From positions 62,001 to 126,000 of the forward strand of contig NZ_JAUOZU010000012.1 of NCBI RefSeq assembly GCF_030551875.1: 64,000 nucleotides of DNA. The letters are read 5' to 3'. Both the position numbers and the translations under genes were made by a program. This DNA is from Fluviirhizobium alvei (GTDB lineage: Bacteria > Pseudomonadota > Alphaproteobacteria > Rhizobiales > Rhizobiaceae). Every line of letters begins with the position of its first letter. Position 1 is the stretch's first letter. Below, in pieces: positions 1-9,411 of the stretch. The notes under the pieces were generated by a model. The model saw nothing but the letters and a program-made list of their open reading frames with translations, did no database searches and had not been told where the DNA came from.

Positions 1-213
1 CTCGATAAGAGGGCGGACGGCTGAATCGTCAAAGGGTTCGGAAAAGTAGCTGCCGCGTTCTGCCACCGAAAGAACCGGATCGAAACCCTCGGCATAGAGA
101 TCGAGCAGATCGACATCGTGGCCCTTGGCCCGGTGACCTTCAACGGTTTCCCTTGCCACGGAGGCTGCGAAACTGTCGGCAAGCGGGTGAGCCAGCACTA
201 CGAGTATGCGCAT
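1..213 (-). CDS. NAD(P)H dehydrogenase (quinone)-like flavoprotein, 3' part cut by window edge
   Basis: The first 71 codons of a minus-strand gene are present, and the rest lies beyond base 1. The N-terminus, MRILVVLAHPLADSFAASV, is the first strand and phosphate loop of the flavodoxin-like fold of the NQO1/MdaB family, which binds FAD or FMN and transfers two electrons from NAD(P)H to quinones. The following stretch (DLLDLYAEGFDPVLS) also matches this family. The start is the ATG at 213-211. Only 18 bases separate it from the xseA stop upstream on the same strand, so co-transcription with xseA is likely. The exact substrate cannot be judged from this fragment. Confidence 0.75.
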   Translation of the reverse strand, partial: MRILVVLAHPLADSFAASVARETVEGHRAKGHDVDLLDLYAEGFDPVLSVAERGSYFSEPFDDSAVRPLIE

Positions 214-231
214 TGTGATATATCCCAATGA

Positions 232-1821
232 TCAGAACAACGAACCCTGGCCACCACTTTCCGGTCGCGACGGACGCGCAGTTGTCTTTTTCGCCTTCGG
301 CTGTGGTTCGGATGGTGTCGTGCCGGGCGAGGCGGAGAGGCGCCCATCGGAAAACTCGATCGAGAGCAGGGCTTCCGTCGCCGCTGCCTCGGCCGAGGTC
401 AGGATGCGATCATCCTCGCCGCGGACCACTGCATAGCCGCGCTTGAGCACATTCTTGTAGGAAAGTGACTGGAGGATGCGATCATGCGACGCCAGAGCCT
501 GCCGGTGACCGTTGAGGATCATGCCGGCGGCGAGATCACCGCGCCGTGCCAGCCCCTGAAGCCTGTCGCGATTGCGGGCCGCCTCCCCTGCCAGTCGCAC
601 CGGTAGCGCCGCAAGCGCCGTATCGAAACGGGCAACGCGCGCCTTCAACTGGTCGAGCCTGCGCTCGACAACGCGTTCGGCCCTGACAGAGAGATCCCGG
701 AGACGCTGGCGCCGGTCTGTGATCCGGCTTGCCAGAACATCCGGGCGCAGATCGGCGGTCGCCCGATCAAGAACGCGCCTCTTGTTGAGCACTGTCAGTT
801 CCAGTCCACGCTCGAGCCGGCTTGCGGCCTCATCGAAACGGCGCCGGGGCAATGCGAGGAGCTGGTCGATCGATGGCAGCGCGCGCGCCAGCGCACGCAG
901 GTTCTGACGGTCGCGATCCATCCGGCGATTGATGCAGCCCGACAGGCGCGCGGAGAGATCGGCCAGCCGCGCTTCAAGCTCTGCCTTGACCGGTACCGCC
1001 ATTTCGGCGGCCCCCGTCGGCGTCGGCGCCCGAACATCGGCCGCGTAATCAATCAGCGTCCAGTCGGTCTCATGGCCGACGGCGGAGATCAGCGGAATAT
1101 CGGATTGAGCCGCCGCCCGAACGACGATTTCATCGTTGAAACTCCAGAGATCTTCGAGGCTACCGCCACCGCGCGCAACGATGAGCAGATCCGGACGCGG
1201 GATCGCGCCGCCGGGTTCGAGCGCATTGAAGCCGCGAATGGCATTGGCGACCTCCTCGCCCGATCCTTCGCCCTGTACCTTGACCGGCCAGACCAGCACA
1301 TGCAGGGGAAAGCGATCTGAAAGCCGATGCAGAATATCGCGAATGACCGCCCCGGTCGGCGAGGTGACGACGCCGATAACCCTCGGCATGAAGGGCAAAA
1401 CCTGTTTGCGCGCCGCATCGAACAGACCTTCGGCGGAGAGCTTGCGCTTTCGTTCCTCAAGCATCGCCATCAGCGCGCCGACACCGGCCGGCTCCATGCT
1501 TTCGATGACGATCTGATATTTCGACGATCCGGGGAAGGTGGTGATCTTGCCGGTGGCAATCACCTCCATTCCCTCCTCGGGACGGGTTTTCAGGCGCTGG
1601 AAGGTTCCCTTCCAGACCACGGCCTCGAGCCGGGCCCGATCATCCTTGAGCGCAAAATAGGCATGGCCCGACGAATGCGGTCCACGATAGCCCGAGATCT
1701 CGCCGCGAACGCGCACATGTTCGAAGGTGGTTTCCATGGTCCGCTTGATCGAACCGGACAGTTCCGAAACCGTGTATTCGGCGACGTTGGAAGGCGAATC
1801 AGATTCAAAGAAGTTGCTCAT
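232..1821 (-). CDS. xseA: exodeoxyribonuclease VII large subunit
   Basis: This 529-residue protein is the nuclease subunit of exonuclease VII, which with several small XseB subunits degrades single-stranded DNA from both ends in the cytoplasm. The N-terminal 110 residues carry the OB-fold ([19 protein letters not shown] and [10 protein letters not shown]). The catalytic large-subunit domain follows, with [18 protein letters not shown], the conserved [15 protein letters not shown] and the [28 protein letters not shown] signature region. A long coiled-coil stretch makes up roughly residues 270-430. A Ser/Pro/Lys-rich tail of about 30 residues is typical of rhizobial versions. The ATG at 1821 directly precedes the conserved start of the family. 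The small subunit xseB is not in this window. Confidence 0.97.
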   Translation of the reverse strand: MSNFFESDSPSNVAEYTVSELSGSIKRTMETTFEHVRVRGEISGYRGPHSSGHAYFALKDDRARLEAVVWKGTFQRLKTRPEEGMEVIATGKITTFPGSSKYQIVIESMEPAGVGALMAMLEERKRKLSAEGLFDAARKQVLPFMPRVIGVVTSPTGAVIRDILHRLSDRFPLHVLVWPVKVQGEGSGEEVANAIRGFNALEPGGAIPRPDLLIVARGGGSLEDLWSFNDEIVVRAAAQSDIPLISAVGHETDWTLIDYAADVRAPTPTGAAEMAVPVKAELEARLADLSARLSGCINRRMDRDRQNLRALARALPSIDQLLALPRRRFDEAASRLERGLELTVLNKRRVLDRATADLRPDVLASRITDRRQRLRDLSVRAERVVERRLDQLKARVARFDTALAALPVRLAGEAARNRDRLQGLARRGDLAAGMILNGHRQALASHDRILQSLSYKNVLKRGYAVVRGEDDRILTSAEAAATEALLSIEFSDGRLSASPGTTPSEPQPKAKKTTARPSRPESGGQGSLF

Positions 1822-2074
1822 GCGGTAACTTTGGCAATTTCCCCGGCCGTTGAACAGAATTACCAGGCGGCCCCTTCAACAACACTTGTGTAAAGCCGCG
1901 TCAAAACACCGCTCCGGCTCACCCGCAACTGTTGATGTTGCCTGACCCTTGTCATGGACGGAAGTGGTCTTTTCCGCTAAGGGAGGCAATCGCTCGCAGC
2001 ACAGCGCGCCCGCGCCTTGCCTTACGTCAACCTGGCGGCCCTTCGCCTTTTCCGCCGCCTCGATTGGAAAAGAC

Positions 2075-3286
2075 ATGCAGGACAACAACACCAAGCCGTT
2101 TCGCCGGCAGGTTTTCTTCATCAGCGGTTTCGATCCGCGGGGCGTGCTGTTCCTGCACAAGAACATTCAGACCGAGACCGACAAATGGAGCGCCATATCC
2201 GGTCATTCGGTCAAGACGGGCGCGCGCAAGAACCATGGCAAACTCGTTCGCCGCTGGACGGTGTCGGGCGAACTTCCCGCCGGCCCCACGGAAACCGAGT
2301 TCGACTTTCTGCAGTGGGACGACATCATCCGGCAGAACTGGGACAAGCGCGACTGGATGATCTATCTGCAATCGTTCTTCGGCCTGTTTCGCCTTATGTT
2401 TGCCGGCGTCTATTTCCGGACCATTCGCGAAAGCTGGCCGATCGCCGTTGTGATGACTGCGCCTGCGGTTACCGCGCTCCTGCATGGGCTGGGCGTGCTC
2501 TTGCCGCTGATCGGACTGCTGGGCCTCTATTTCTTTCCCGGGCCGATCGGTAAGGTGATCGCCCTCGCGCTCATCGGTCTTGGCGCCTACGGGCTCTACT
2601 GGATCCGCAGGAACATGGACCGCTACAAGCCGGACTGGAATGGCCGGATCGGCCTCTTCTCAGAGAAAATGATCCGGTCACGCGATCATGTTTCGGGACT
2701 GGATGAACGGCTCAACCAGATGGTCGACCATATCATCGAAACGGTCGACAGTGGGAAGCCGGACGAAGCCCTGATCATCGGCCACAGCTTCGGTACGACG
2801 CTTGCCACCATCGTCGCATCGCGCGTCCTCGAACGGCGCCCCGAATGGGGCGGCAAGGATTCCCCCCTTGCCCTCATCACGCTCGGCCAGACCCAGTCGA
2901 TGATCGGCTACCGAAGCAAACGCACCTGGTATCACGACGAGCTTGCGCGCTATGTCCGCTTTCCGGATTTCTGCTGGCTCGACTTCTCCTCGCCGCCGGA
3001 TGGCGCCTGCTTTGCGATGGTCAATGTGCTCGACTTCCTGCCCGACCGACCGGAGGGCATGCCCAAGCAGTTGAACGCACAGTTTCATCGCATCTTCTCC
3101 GAAGAGCATATGAATGCCGCACGTTTCTATCGCATGCTCATGCATTTCTACTATCTCCAGGCCCCCGACTATCCGCAGCTCGACACCGATCTCTATGATT
3201 TCGTGCTGTTGATTGCCGGCACCCAGAAGGCACGGGATCGTTATGATGCCCGACCCAGCAGCAAACCTTTCTTCAAGAAGGACTGA
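2075..3286 (+). CDS. membrane-associated alpha/beta hydrolase of unknown substrate
   Basis: This is a 403-residue protein whose most plausible start is the ATG at 2075 (MQDNNTKPFRRQVFFISGF), preceded by GGAAAAG; upstream in-frame ATGs would add a non-conserved tail. Two hydrophobic segments lie near residues 110-160 (AVVMTAPAVTALLHGLGVLL and VIALALIGLGAYGLYWI) and look like a membrane hairpin. The nucleophile elbow GHSFGTTLA follows near residue 235, so the fold is a serine alpha/beta hydrolase. The gene ends four bases before the P450 start, so the two almost certainly form an operon. The substrate is unknown; a lipid or ester acted on together with the P450 is only an inference. Confidence 0.75.
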   Translation: MQDNNTKPFRRQVFFISGFDPRGVLFLHKNIQTETDKWSAISGHSVKTGARKNHGKLVRRWTVSGELPAGPTETEFDFLQWDDIIRQNWDKRDWMIYLQSFFGLFRLMFAGVYFRTIRESWPIAVVMTAPAVTALLHGLGVLLPLIGLLGLYFFPGPIGKVIALALIGLGAYGLYWIRRNMDRYKPDWNGRIGLFSEKMIRSRDHVSGLDERLNQMVDHIIETVDSGKPDEALIIGHSFGTTLATIVASRVLERRPEWGGKDSPLALITLGQTQSMIGYRSKRTWYHDELARYVRFPDFCWLDFSSPPDGACFAMVNVLDFLPDRPEGMPKQLNAQFHRIFSEEHMNAARFYRMLMHFYYLQAPDYPQLDTDLYDFVLLIAGTQKARDRYDARPSSKPFFKKD

Positions 3287-3290
3287 CATC

Positions 3291-4664
3291 ATGGCCCGTA
3301 TCACCGGACCCATGCCGCTTATCCGCAAGACACGTCCCTCCCCGCTTACCCGCGTGATCAAGGGACGGCATTCGTCGCTCGACGTCCTGTTCGAACGCAG
3401 CTACTCGATGAAGATGGGGGAATTTGCCGGCGCCCGTCGCCGCTTCTACTTCCTGACGCAGCCAGACATTGTCGACCGGATCCTCAACGAGGATGTCGAC
3501 CGCTACCCCAAGAGCGATCTGATGGGGACGATCCTGCACCAGATTCTCGGCAACGGCGTCTTCGTCTCCAACGGCGAAGTATGGAAACGCCAGCGCCGGA
3601 TGATGAACCCGGCCTTCGAATTTGCCCGCATTTCGGAAGTGTTCCCGCTGATGATGCAGGCGGCCGAAGCGATGAAAGAGCGGCTCGACAAGGTGGCGGA
3701 CGGTCGTGAGGTCGCCATCGATTTCGAGATGACCCATGTCACCGCCGACATCATCTTCCGCACCATCTTCTCCGAGCCGATCCCGCCGGAAGATGCAGAA
3801 TCGATCTTCGATGCCTTCAACCACTATCAGGAACTGGCCTATATCCACGGCGTCTGGAACATGGCCGGGCTGCCGCAGGCTCTCTCCATCCCCCGCCTGC
3901 GCGCCATCCGCCATGCACGCAACATTCGCGGCCCGCTGGCCCGCATGGTCCGCAAGCGTTTCGAACAGCTCGAAGCCAGCCCGGCCATCAAGCCGCAGGA
4001 CATTTTGCAATCGCTGATCGATGCGCGCGACGGCGATGGCTCTCGCTTCACCGAAAAGGAACTGATCGACCAGATCGCGGTGATGTTCCTCGCCGGCCAT
4101 GAAACATCGGCAAGCGCGCTTTCCTGGGCGCTCTATCTGATTTCGCAGGATCAGGAGATCCAGGAGCGCATGCATGCCGAAACCGAAGTCGCCTTCCTCT
4201 CCGATGGCAACTTCCGCCCGGCGCAGTTCAAGCATCTGCGGCTGACGCGCGATGTGTTCCGGGAGACGTTGCGCCTTTATCCGCCCGTCTCCTTCGTGCC
4301 GCGCGACGTCACGGTTCCCGAGATCATGCGCGACAAGCATCTCAAGAAGGGATCCGCGATATTCATCTCGCTCTGGCTGATGCAACGCCATCGCGAGATT
4401 TGGAAAAACCCGGACATGTTCGATCCGGATCGCTTCACCCGCGAGGATGAAAAGGACGCCATTCGCAGCGCCTATATGCCGTTCAGCCAAGGACCGCGCG
4501 TCTGCCTTGGTGCGTCCTTTGCGCTGCAGGAAGCGGCCATCATCCTGTCGGTGATTGCTCATAACTACCGGGTTGCGCCGGTTGAGGGCCATATTCCACG
4601 GCCCGTTGCACGGCTCACGCTGCGCTCGGAAAACGGAATTCGCCTGCGACTGACCAAACGCTGA
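3291..4664 (+). CDS. cytochrome P450 monooxygenase
   Basis: This 457-residue haem-thiolate monooxygenase has all P450 landmarks. The I-helix oxygen-activation motif AGHETS is at 268-273, the K-helix ExxR (ETLR) at 325-328, and the haem loop FSQGPRVCLG has the proximal Cys at about 405. The N-terminus has no membrane anchor, so it should be soluble and depend on separate redox partners, none of which is encoded nearby. The start chosen is the ATG at 3291, four bases after the hydrolase stop; a longer frame runs back into the hydrolase gene but lacks family similarity. The haem-loop form (SQGPR rather than GxGxR) resembles fatty-acid/CYP4-like bacterial P450s, but the substrate cannot be read from sequence. 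Confidence 0.93.
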   Translation: MARITGPMPLIRKTRPSPLTRVIKGRHSSLDVLFERSYSMKMGEFAGARRRFYFLTQPDIVDRILNEDVDRYPKSDLMGTILHQILGNGVFVSNGEVWKRQRRMMNPAFEFARISEVFPLMMQAAEAMKERLDKVADGREVAIDFEMTHVTADIIFRTIFSEPIPPEDAESIFDAFNHYQELAYIHGVWNMAGLPQALSIPRLRAIRHARNIRGPLARMVRKRFEQLEASPAIKPQDILQSLIDARDGDGSRFTEKELIDQIAVMFLAGHETSASALSWALYLISQDQEIQERMHAETEVAFLSDGNFRPAQFKHLRLTRDVFRETLRLYPPVSFVPRDVTVPEIMRDKHLKKGSAIFISLWLMQRHREIWKNPDMFDPDRFTREDEKDAIRSAYMPFSQGPRVCLGASFALQEAAIILSVIAHNYRVAPVEGHIPRPVARLTLRSENGIRLRLTKR

Positions 4665-4745
4665 TCCTCCTCAAAACGGCAACGTACATCCCCGCCATTC
4701 AGGATCAGGGGATGATCGGGCGTTGTCAGTTTTCAGGAGATAAGC

Positions 4746-5009
4746 ATGGCAGACCGTTTCCAGACCACATCACCTTCCCTTTCCGGACCGGCGACGCATG
4801 CCTTCGCCATTTCTCCGAATGATACAACCCCGGTGAGCGAGACCACGCGCGCGCTCTATATCGGGGTCGGTGGGAACCTGTCCGTGACCATGGCTTCCGG
4901 TGGCAATACCACATTTACGGCCATCGCCTCGGGTACGCTGCTGCCGATAAGGGTCACCAAGATTCTCGCAACCGGGACCACCGCAACCGATATTGTGGGG
5001 CTCGTCTGA
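4746..5009 (+). CDS. GTA-type head spike base protein (Rcc01079-like)
   Basis: This is an 87-residue protein rich in Thr, Ser, Gly and Ala, with no charge clusters and no signal peptide. Its pattern (MADRF, SLSGPA, TTRALYIGVGGNL, GTLLPIRVTKI, ATGTTATDIVGLV) matches the spike base family typified by Rhodobacter capsulatus Rcc01079. That protein anchors spikes on the capsid of the gene transfer agent. The SD sequence CAGGAG lies 6 bases before the ATG. The stop codon overlaps the start of the next gene (TGATG), so translation is probably coupled. No other GTA structural genes occur here, which agrees with the known separate genomic location of GTA spike genes. Assignment is from recalled family similarity. 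Confidence 0.78.
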   Translation: MADRFQTTSPSLSGPATHAFAISPNDTTPVSETTRALYIGVGGNLSVTMASGGNTTFTAIASGTLLPIRVTKILATGTTATDIVGLV

Positions 5010-6382
5010 TGCTGGGGCTGCGATTATCGCCGACGTCGCCCGTCCGAGCGCCCTGGTGGCGGGCGCCTGGCTACAGTGCCGAGGGAATAGACAGCGGACA
5101 AAGCCTGCCACCATCGGCGATAGCGAATTTTCGCCAAGGACGATACGCGCTGTTGCAACCTCCCGCCGCCGGTATCGCCTCTGCCAGTCCGGGCGAACTC
5201 TGCAACATGCAGGAATGTCGGTTCTCAGATGTTTTCACCTTTAGCCGGGCGGGCACCGCGACCTATTGGGATGCCGGCGGCATCCTGAGATCCGCTTCGG
5301 CGGACAATCCCCGCTTCGACCATACGAACGGCAAACCGCAATTGCTGCTCGAGGGACCGGCGACCGAACTCGGATGCCAGACGGATCTGACAACTGCCGT
5401 GGCCGGCATCATCGGTTCCGGAGGCATGCTGCCCACCGGATGGAGCCACACGGCCGATACGGCCGGTATCACCATCGAAGTCATTGGGCGCGGCACGAGC
5501 GGCGTCCTGTCCTACCTCGATCTCAGGATGACCGGCACGCCCACAGCAGCCTTTCGCCTGCGCCCCTGCGCAGCAGGCGGTTTGGCCTGTTCGGCAAGCA
5601 CACAATATGTCGCCTCAGCTTTCCTGTCGCTTCTGGCCGGGTCGCTAAGCGCTTCGGCACTCCAGATTGGCGCCGGCTGGTTCGATGCGGGTTCAGCCTA
5701 TCTTTCGCAATCCGTCTCGGCGATCGGCAATCTGGTCGGCAACACGTTGTCGCGGCAGAGTTTTGCCGTAACATCGCCATCCAACGCTGCACGGGCAAGC
5801 CACATCCTCTACTTTGCACCAACGATCGGTACCCCGGTCGATTTCACCCTGCGTCTGGCCATGCCGAATCTGACGACTGGAGAGCGTGCGAGTTCACCGA
5901 TCCTGTCGAGCGGCATGGCAAGCACAAGGGCGGCCGATCTTTGCCAGTTCGGTCCGCGATCGACAGCCTTGCTGGGGCGTAGCCAGTATGGGGCCATCAT
6001 TCGCGGGCAGGGAATCTGGGGCAGTCAAGGCCGTTTGATCGGTGGATTGGGCACCAATGACCGGCTGGTCGGGATCAACTCATCGCAGACCTCCATTGGC
6101 CTTGGCGTGTCATCCGGCTACCTTCAGGTGGCGGCGATAAGTGTGCCCTTGCCGGCTTTCGGTATGGCGGTCGGCTGCAACGCCGCTGGAAAAGCGGGGG
6201 CCTATAATGGCGGTGCGGCGGTTTCCGACACATCGCCGCTCGCCATCAACATTGCGAGTGCCTATCTCGGACGCGATGGGGCCGGCAACTATTTTGCCCA
6301 GGGCTGGTATGACGAGCTTGCACTCTACGGCTTCAGACCCTCCGCAGTCAGCCTTGCCGCAAGGGCCGTGCCGTTGCCATGA
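5009..6382 (+). CDS. head spike fibre-like protein (Rcc01080-like, LamG-type)
   Basis: This 457-residue protein starts within the stop codon of the spike base gene. After about 70 variable residues comes FTFSRAGTATYWDAGGILRS with NPRFDHTNGKPQLLLEGPATE, the hallmark of phage head-spike fibre modules. A lectin/LamG-like beta-sandwich region follows. The C-terminal 130 residues (SAYLGRDGAGNYFAQGWYDELALYGF) again resemble a concanavalin-like fold ending in the usual short beta strand. The protein is Ser/Ala/Gly-rich with low lysine, as in other exposed phage fibres. The paired arrangement with a spike base gene supports a role in binding the surface polysaccharide of recipient cells, by analogy with the R. 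capsulatus GTA. A prophage remnant is the main alternative, but no other phage genes are present. Confidence 0.7.
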   Translation: MLGLRLSPTSPVRAPWWRAPGYSAEGIDSGQSLPPSAIANFRQGRYALLQPPAAGIASASPGELCNMQECRFSDVFTFSRAGTATYWDAGGILRSASADNPRFDHTNGKPQLLLEGPATELGCQTDLTTAVAGIIGSGGMLPTGWSHTADTAGITIEVIGRGTSGVLSYLDLRMTGTPTAAFRLRPCAAGGLACSASTQYVASAFLSLLAGSLSASALQIGAGWFDAGSAYLSQSVSAIGNLVGNTLSRQSFAVTSPSNAARASHILYFAPTIGTPVDFTLRLAMPNLTTGERASSPILSSGMASTRAADLCQFGPRSTALLGRSQYGAIIRGQGIWGSQGRLIGGLGTNDRLVGINSSQTSIGLGVSSGYLQVAAISVPLPAFGMAVGCNAAGKAGAYNGGAAVSDTSPLAINIASAYLGRDGAGNYFAQGWYDELALYGFRPSAVSLAARAVPLP

Positions 6383-6402
6383 CCCGATGTGCTGCAAAAA
6401 AG

Positions 6403-8274
6403 CTATTGCGGCAGGGTGACTCGGAACGATTTGATTTTCGGGTCGTTGCCAAGATCGATCGCCTCGAGCCATACCGGGACCTCTCCGGCAAAAATGCGTC
6501 CGACCAGACCGCCCGGGAAATGCTCGCGCAGCGCCTTGACCTGCCCGTCGCCGTCGCAGAGCAGGACATAATCGATCTTAAACTTGCGGATCATGGTAAG
6601 CGCCTCATCCGGAGCGGCCATTTCCATTTTCAAGGCCGCCACCATGCCCGACTGATTGCGGTGATAGTTGCCGGTCAGGGCTGAATGGGGCGTATAGCGC
6701 AGGATCAGCGAACCCGGATTGGAGCTCGAAAGGATGCGGCCCGGCGGCAGGGTCGCCATGGCCTGCAGTGCCGATTTCGAAGGACAGGTCTGTCGATCGG
6801 TTTCCGATGCATTGTCAGCGGCGGCTTCTTCGCTTGCGCTGCCGAATGCCTTGCTGGCAAGCGCGCCTGAAAATGTCCATACCGAGGGAAGGCTCGCCAG
6901 CACGGCAAACACGAAAGCGAGTGCCGCGCGGCTGTTGGCGCGATCGGCAATGTAACGCGCGCGCAGACCGGCGATCAGCGCCGAGAGCGGAAGGAAGGCG
7001 AGAACATTGGAGAACAGGCTGCCGCGGATCTGGACCGCCGCGACCAGCCAGGAGACGCCAATCAAGGCAAACAGCACGCTATAGGCAAGCCGGTTCTCTG
7101 CTTTCAGGATGCGGTAGAGGCAGGTGACCATGGCCAAGAGACCGACGGCATAGAAGCCGCCGAGCGTTGCCGGCTTGTTGATCGCCTCCCTGACGATCGA
7201 TTGCGCTTCGGTAATCCCGTCCAGCCAGAAGGCCACAAGGAGAGGATCGAGGCTGTCCAGCGGGCTGCGCAGGCATTCCGGCGCGAGCTTCACAGCAATT
7301 ACTGCGACCAGAACGCCGATAACCGCCAGAGAGGCGAAGCGAACGACAAGCGAAGCCCGCGACACGTACATTGAGGCAATTGCGAGCAGGAAACCACCGG
7401 CAACAACGAGACTCAGATAGCCGATCGACAGCGTGTCGCAGGTGACTTGCGAATAAAGAGTTGCCGGCACGATTCCGACAAATGCGAGCAACGCCGAAAC
7501 GTAAAAGGCCAGACCGAAGCCGATCGCGGCATTGCGATAACGTTCGCCTTGGATGCCCCAGAGCAGGGCAACCGACAGGGCCGCGACCGCCACAAAGGGC
7601 GTCGTCTCCGCACCGATTGCCATCGCCAGGGCAGATGCGACCCCGGCAGCGAAAAAATTGCTGAAGCGCGCCAGCGGATCAATAAGAAACGCAGCAATCG
7701 CGACGACGAGGATGAGCTGTACATTATGATGATCGATGGCGCCGGGACGGAACCGGACAATCGCGGCCAGCATCATCAGCAGAAGCGCAAGACCGATGAG
7801 AAGGCCATGTCTGCCGCCAAGCCTGAAGCAGGCAAGCCCCATCGCCGCCATCAGCGGCAGGATGAGAAGCACCGGCCAGACGCCGACCGCCAGTTTTTCG
7901 GCCAGCAGGGCGTCGGAGGTGAAGAGCTGAAAGAACAGGATCAGGGCGGCTATCGGCAGATCGATGAAGCGCGACCAATGCATGAGGGTCCCGCCCTCCG
8001 GGCCGAGCCTGTATTGCATGAGGTCGAACCAGCCCTGCCCGTTGAGGAAATCGCGGATCTCCACCAGCCGCATGGAATCGTCCGGATCCGGACCGAGATA
8101 ATCCTTGAAGGATACAAAATGGGCGACGACCTGCCAGAGCGCTGCCGCAAGCGAAAACAAAAGCACATAGCGCCAGAACAGTCTTGCGGTCAGACCAGCC
8201 GTCCCATCCGTCTTTGGCAACCACGAAATCAATCCACCGGCGCTTTCGCCCGATTCCGCTTCGATTTTCATCAT
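6403..8274 (-). CDS. GT-C fold membrane glycosyltransferase
   Basis: This is a 623-residue integral membrane protein with about 11 hydrophobic segments between residues 30 and 480, followed by a soluble C-terminal domain of about 140 residues. The first periplasmic loop contains DPDDSMRL, an acidic motif of the kind used for catalysis in GT-C enzymes (PMT and STT3 relatives). A second loop has RPGAIDHHNVQL, resembling the DHH element of STT3-like proteins. Such enzymes transfer sugars from polyprenyl-phosphate donors on the periplasmic side. It is divergent from the GT2/GtrA pair that would make and flip such a donor. The C-terminal domain contains two Cys residues (TCPSKS and LLCDGDG). The acceptor (O-antigen, capsule or protein) is unknown. 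Confidence 0.75.
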   Translation of the reverse strand: MMKIEAESGESAGGLISWLPKTDGTAGLTARLFWRYVLLFSLAAALWQVVAHFVSFKDYLGPDPDDSMRLVEIRDFLNGQGWFDLMQYRLGPEGGTLMHWSRFIDLPIAALILFFQLFTSDALLAEKLAVGVWPVLLILPLMAAMGLACFRLGGRHGLLIGLALLLMMLAAIVRFRPGAIDHHNVQLILVVAIAAFLIDPLARFSNFFAAGVASALAMAIGAETTPFVAVAALSVALLWGIQGERYRNAAIGFGLAFYVSALLAFVGIVPATLYSQVTCDTLSIGYLSLVVAGGFLLAIASMYVSRASLVVRFASLAVIGVLVAVIAVKLAPECLRSPLDSLDPLLVAFWLDGITEAQSIVREAINKPATLGGFYAVGLLAMVTCLYRILKAENRLAYSVLFALIGVSWLVAAVQIRGSLFSNVLAFLPLSALIAGLRARYIADRANSRAALAFVFAVLASLPSVWTFSGALASKAFGSASEEAAADNASETDRQTCPSKSALQAMATLPPGRILSSSNPGSLILRYTPHSALTGNYHRNQSGMVAALKMEMAAPDEALTMIRKFKIDYVLLCDGDGQVKALREHFPGGLVGRIFAGEVPVWLEAIDLGNDPKIKSFRVTLPQ

Positions 8275-8391
8275 CGGGAAACTCTTCCGCGCTAAAACTA
8301 TCGCCGAGAAAAGCTAGTCGTAACCCTCTCAAGAAAGAGTAAAGCCCGTTCGGGCCAGCTCGACGCGAGCCGAATAATCGGCCGGATCCGG

Positions 8392-9411
8392 ATGAAAGAC
8401 ATGAACGCCAGCTACGATATCGCCGTGCTCATCCCCTGCTACAACGAATCGCTGACGATCGGCGACGTCGTGCGCGGCTTCCGGACGGCACTGCCGACCG
8501 CGCGGATCTATGTCTATGACAACAATTCGAGCGACGATACGGCCATGCGGGCCGCCCTTGCTGGCGCGACCGTGTTTCGCGAACGCCGTCAGGGCAAGGG
8601 CAATGTCGTTCGCCGGATGTTTGCCGATATCGAGGCCGACATCTATCTGATGGCCGATGGCGACGGCACCTATGCGCCGGAAGATGGCGAAACCCTGATC
8701 AACACGCTTCTGACCGAACGGGCCGACATGGTGGTTGGCACTCGCCGCGACGTGACGCGCGATGCCGGCCGCCAGGGCCACGCTTTCGGCAACATGATGT
8801 TCAACCGGCTCTATCGTTCGATCTTCGGCAAGGATTTTACCGACATCTTCTCCGGCTATCGCGCCTTTTCGCGCCGGTTCGTGAAGAGTTTTCCGGCCGT
8901 CTCGAACGGCTTTGAAATCGAAACCGAAATGTCAGTCCATGCCTCGCGGCTGAAACTGCCGGTCTGCGAAATCGAACTCGACTATGGGCGCCGGCCGGAA
9001 GGCTCGACTTCGAAACTCTCGACCTTCAAGGACGGCGGCAAGATCCTCTTCATGTTCGCCATGCTGATGAAGGAGACGCGGCCTTTCGCCTTCTATCTTC
9101 TGATCGCAAGCGCGCTTGCCGGAGCGTCCTTCCTGTTCATGACGCCGGTGCTGATCGAATATTTCCAGACCGGGCTCGTGCCGAAATTGCCGACCTGGGT
9201 TCTTTCGATGGTGCTTTTGACCATGTCGGTGATGATCTTCACCGCTGGCATCATTCTCGACAGTCTCGCCCGCTCGCGCGCCGAACTCCTGCGCATCCAC
9301 TATATGGACCTGCCAGCGCTCTCGGCCACGCGCACGACACGGGGCGCCATCCAGCTTTTTGCCGATGGTGAGGTGAGCGCCGAAGCGGCCCGCCAGGCGA
9401 GCGCGGCGTGA
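8392..9411 (+). CDS. GtrB-like polyprenyl-phosphate glycosyltransferase (GT2)
   Basis: This 339-residue protein has a GT2 domain (IAVLIPCYNESLTIGDVV, then YDNNSSDDT) and the DGDGT nucleotide-sugar/metal motif at about residues 87-91. Two C-terminal transmembrane helices (FAFYLLIASALAGASFLFM and WVLSMVLLTMSVMIFTAGII) match GtrB/Dpm1-like enzymes, which attach a hexose to undecaprenyl phosphate on the cytoplasmic face. The ATG at 8392 is used here; the ATG at 8401 is equally possible. Its stop overlaps the GTG start of the GtrA gene, so the two are translationally coupled. The divergent GT-C gene completes a plausible three-component system. The sugar identity is not predictable. Confidence 0.85.
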   Translation: MKDMNASYDIAVLIPCYNESLTIGDVVRGFRTALPTARIYVYDNNSSDDTAMRAALAGATVFRERRQGKGNVVRRMFADIEADIYLMADGDGTYAPEDGETLINTLLTERADMVVGTRRDVTRDAGRQGHAFGNMMFNRLYRSIFGKDFTDIFSGYRAFSRRFVKSFPAVSNGFEIETEMSVHASRLKLPVCEIELDYGRRPEGSTSKLSTFKDGGKILFMFAMLMKETRPFAFYLLIASALAGASFLFMTPVLIEYFQTGLVPKLPTWVLSMVLLTMSVMIFTAGIILDSLARSRAELLRIHYMDLPALSATRTTRGAIQLFADGEVSAEAARQASAA

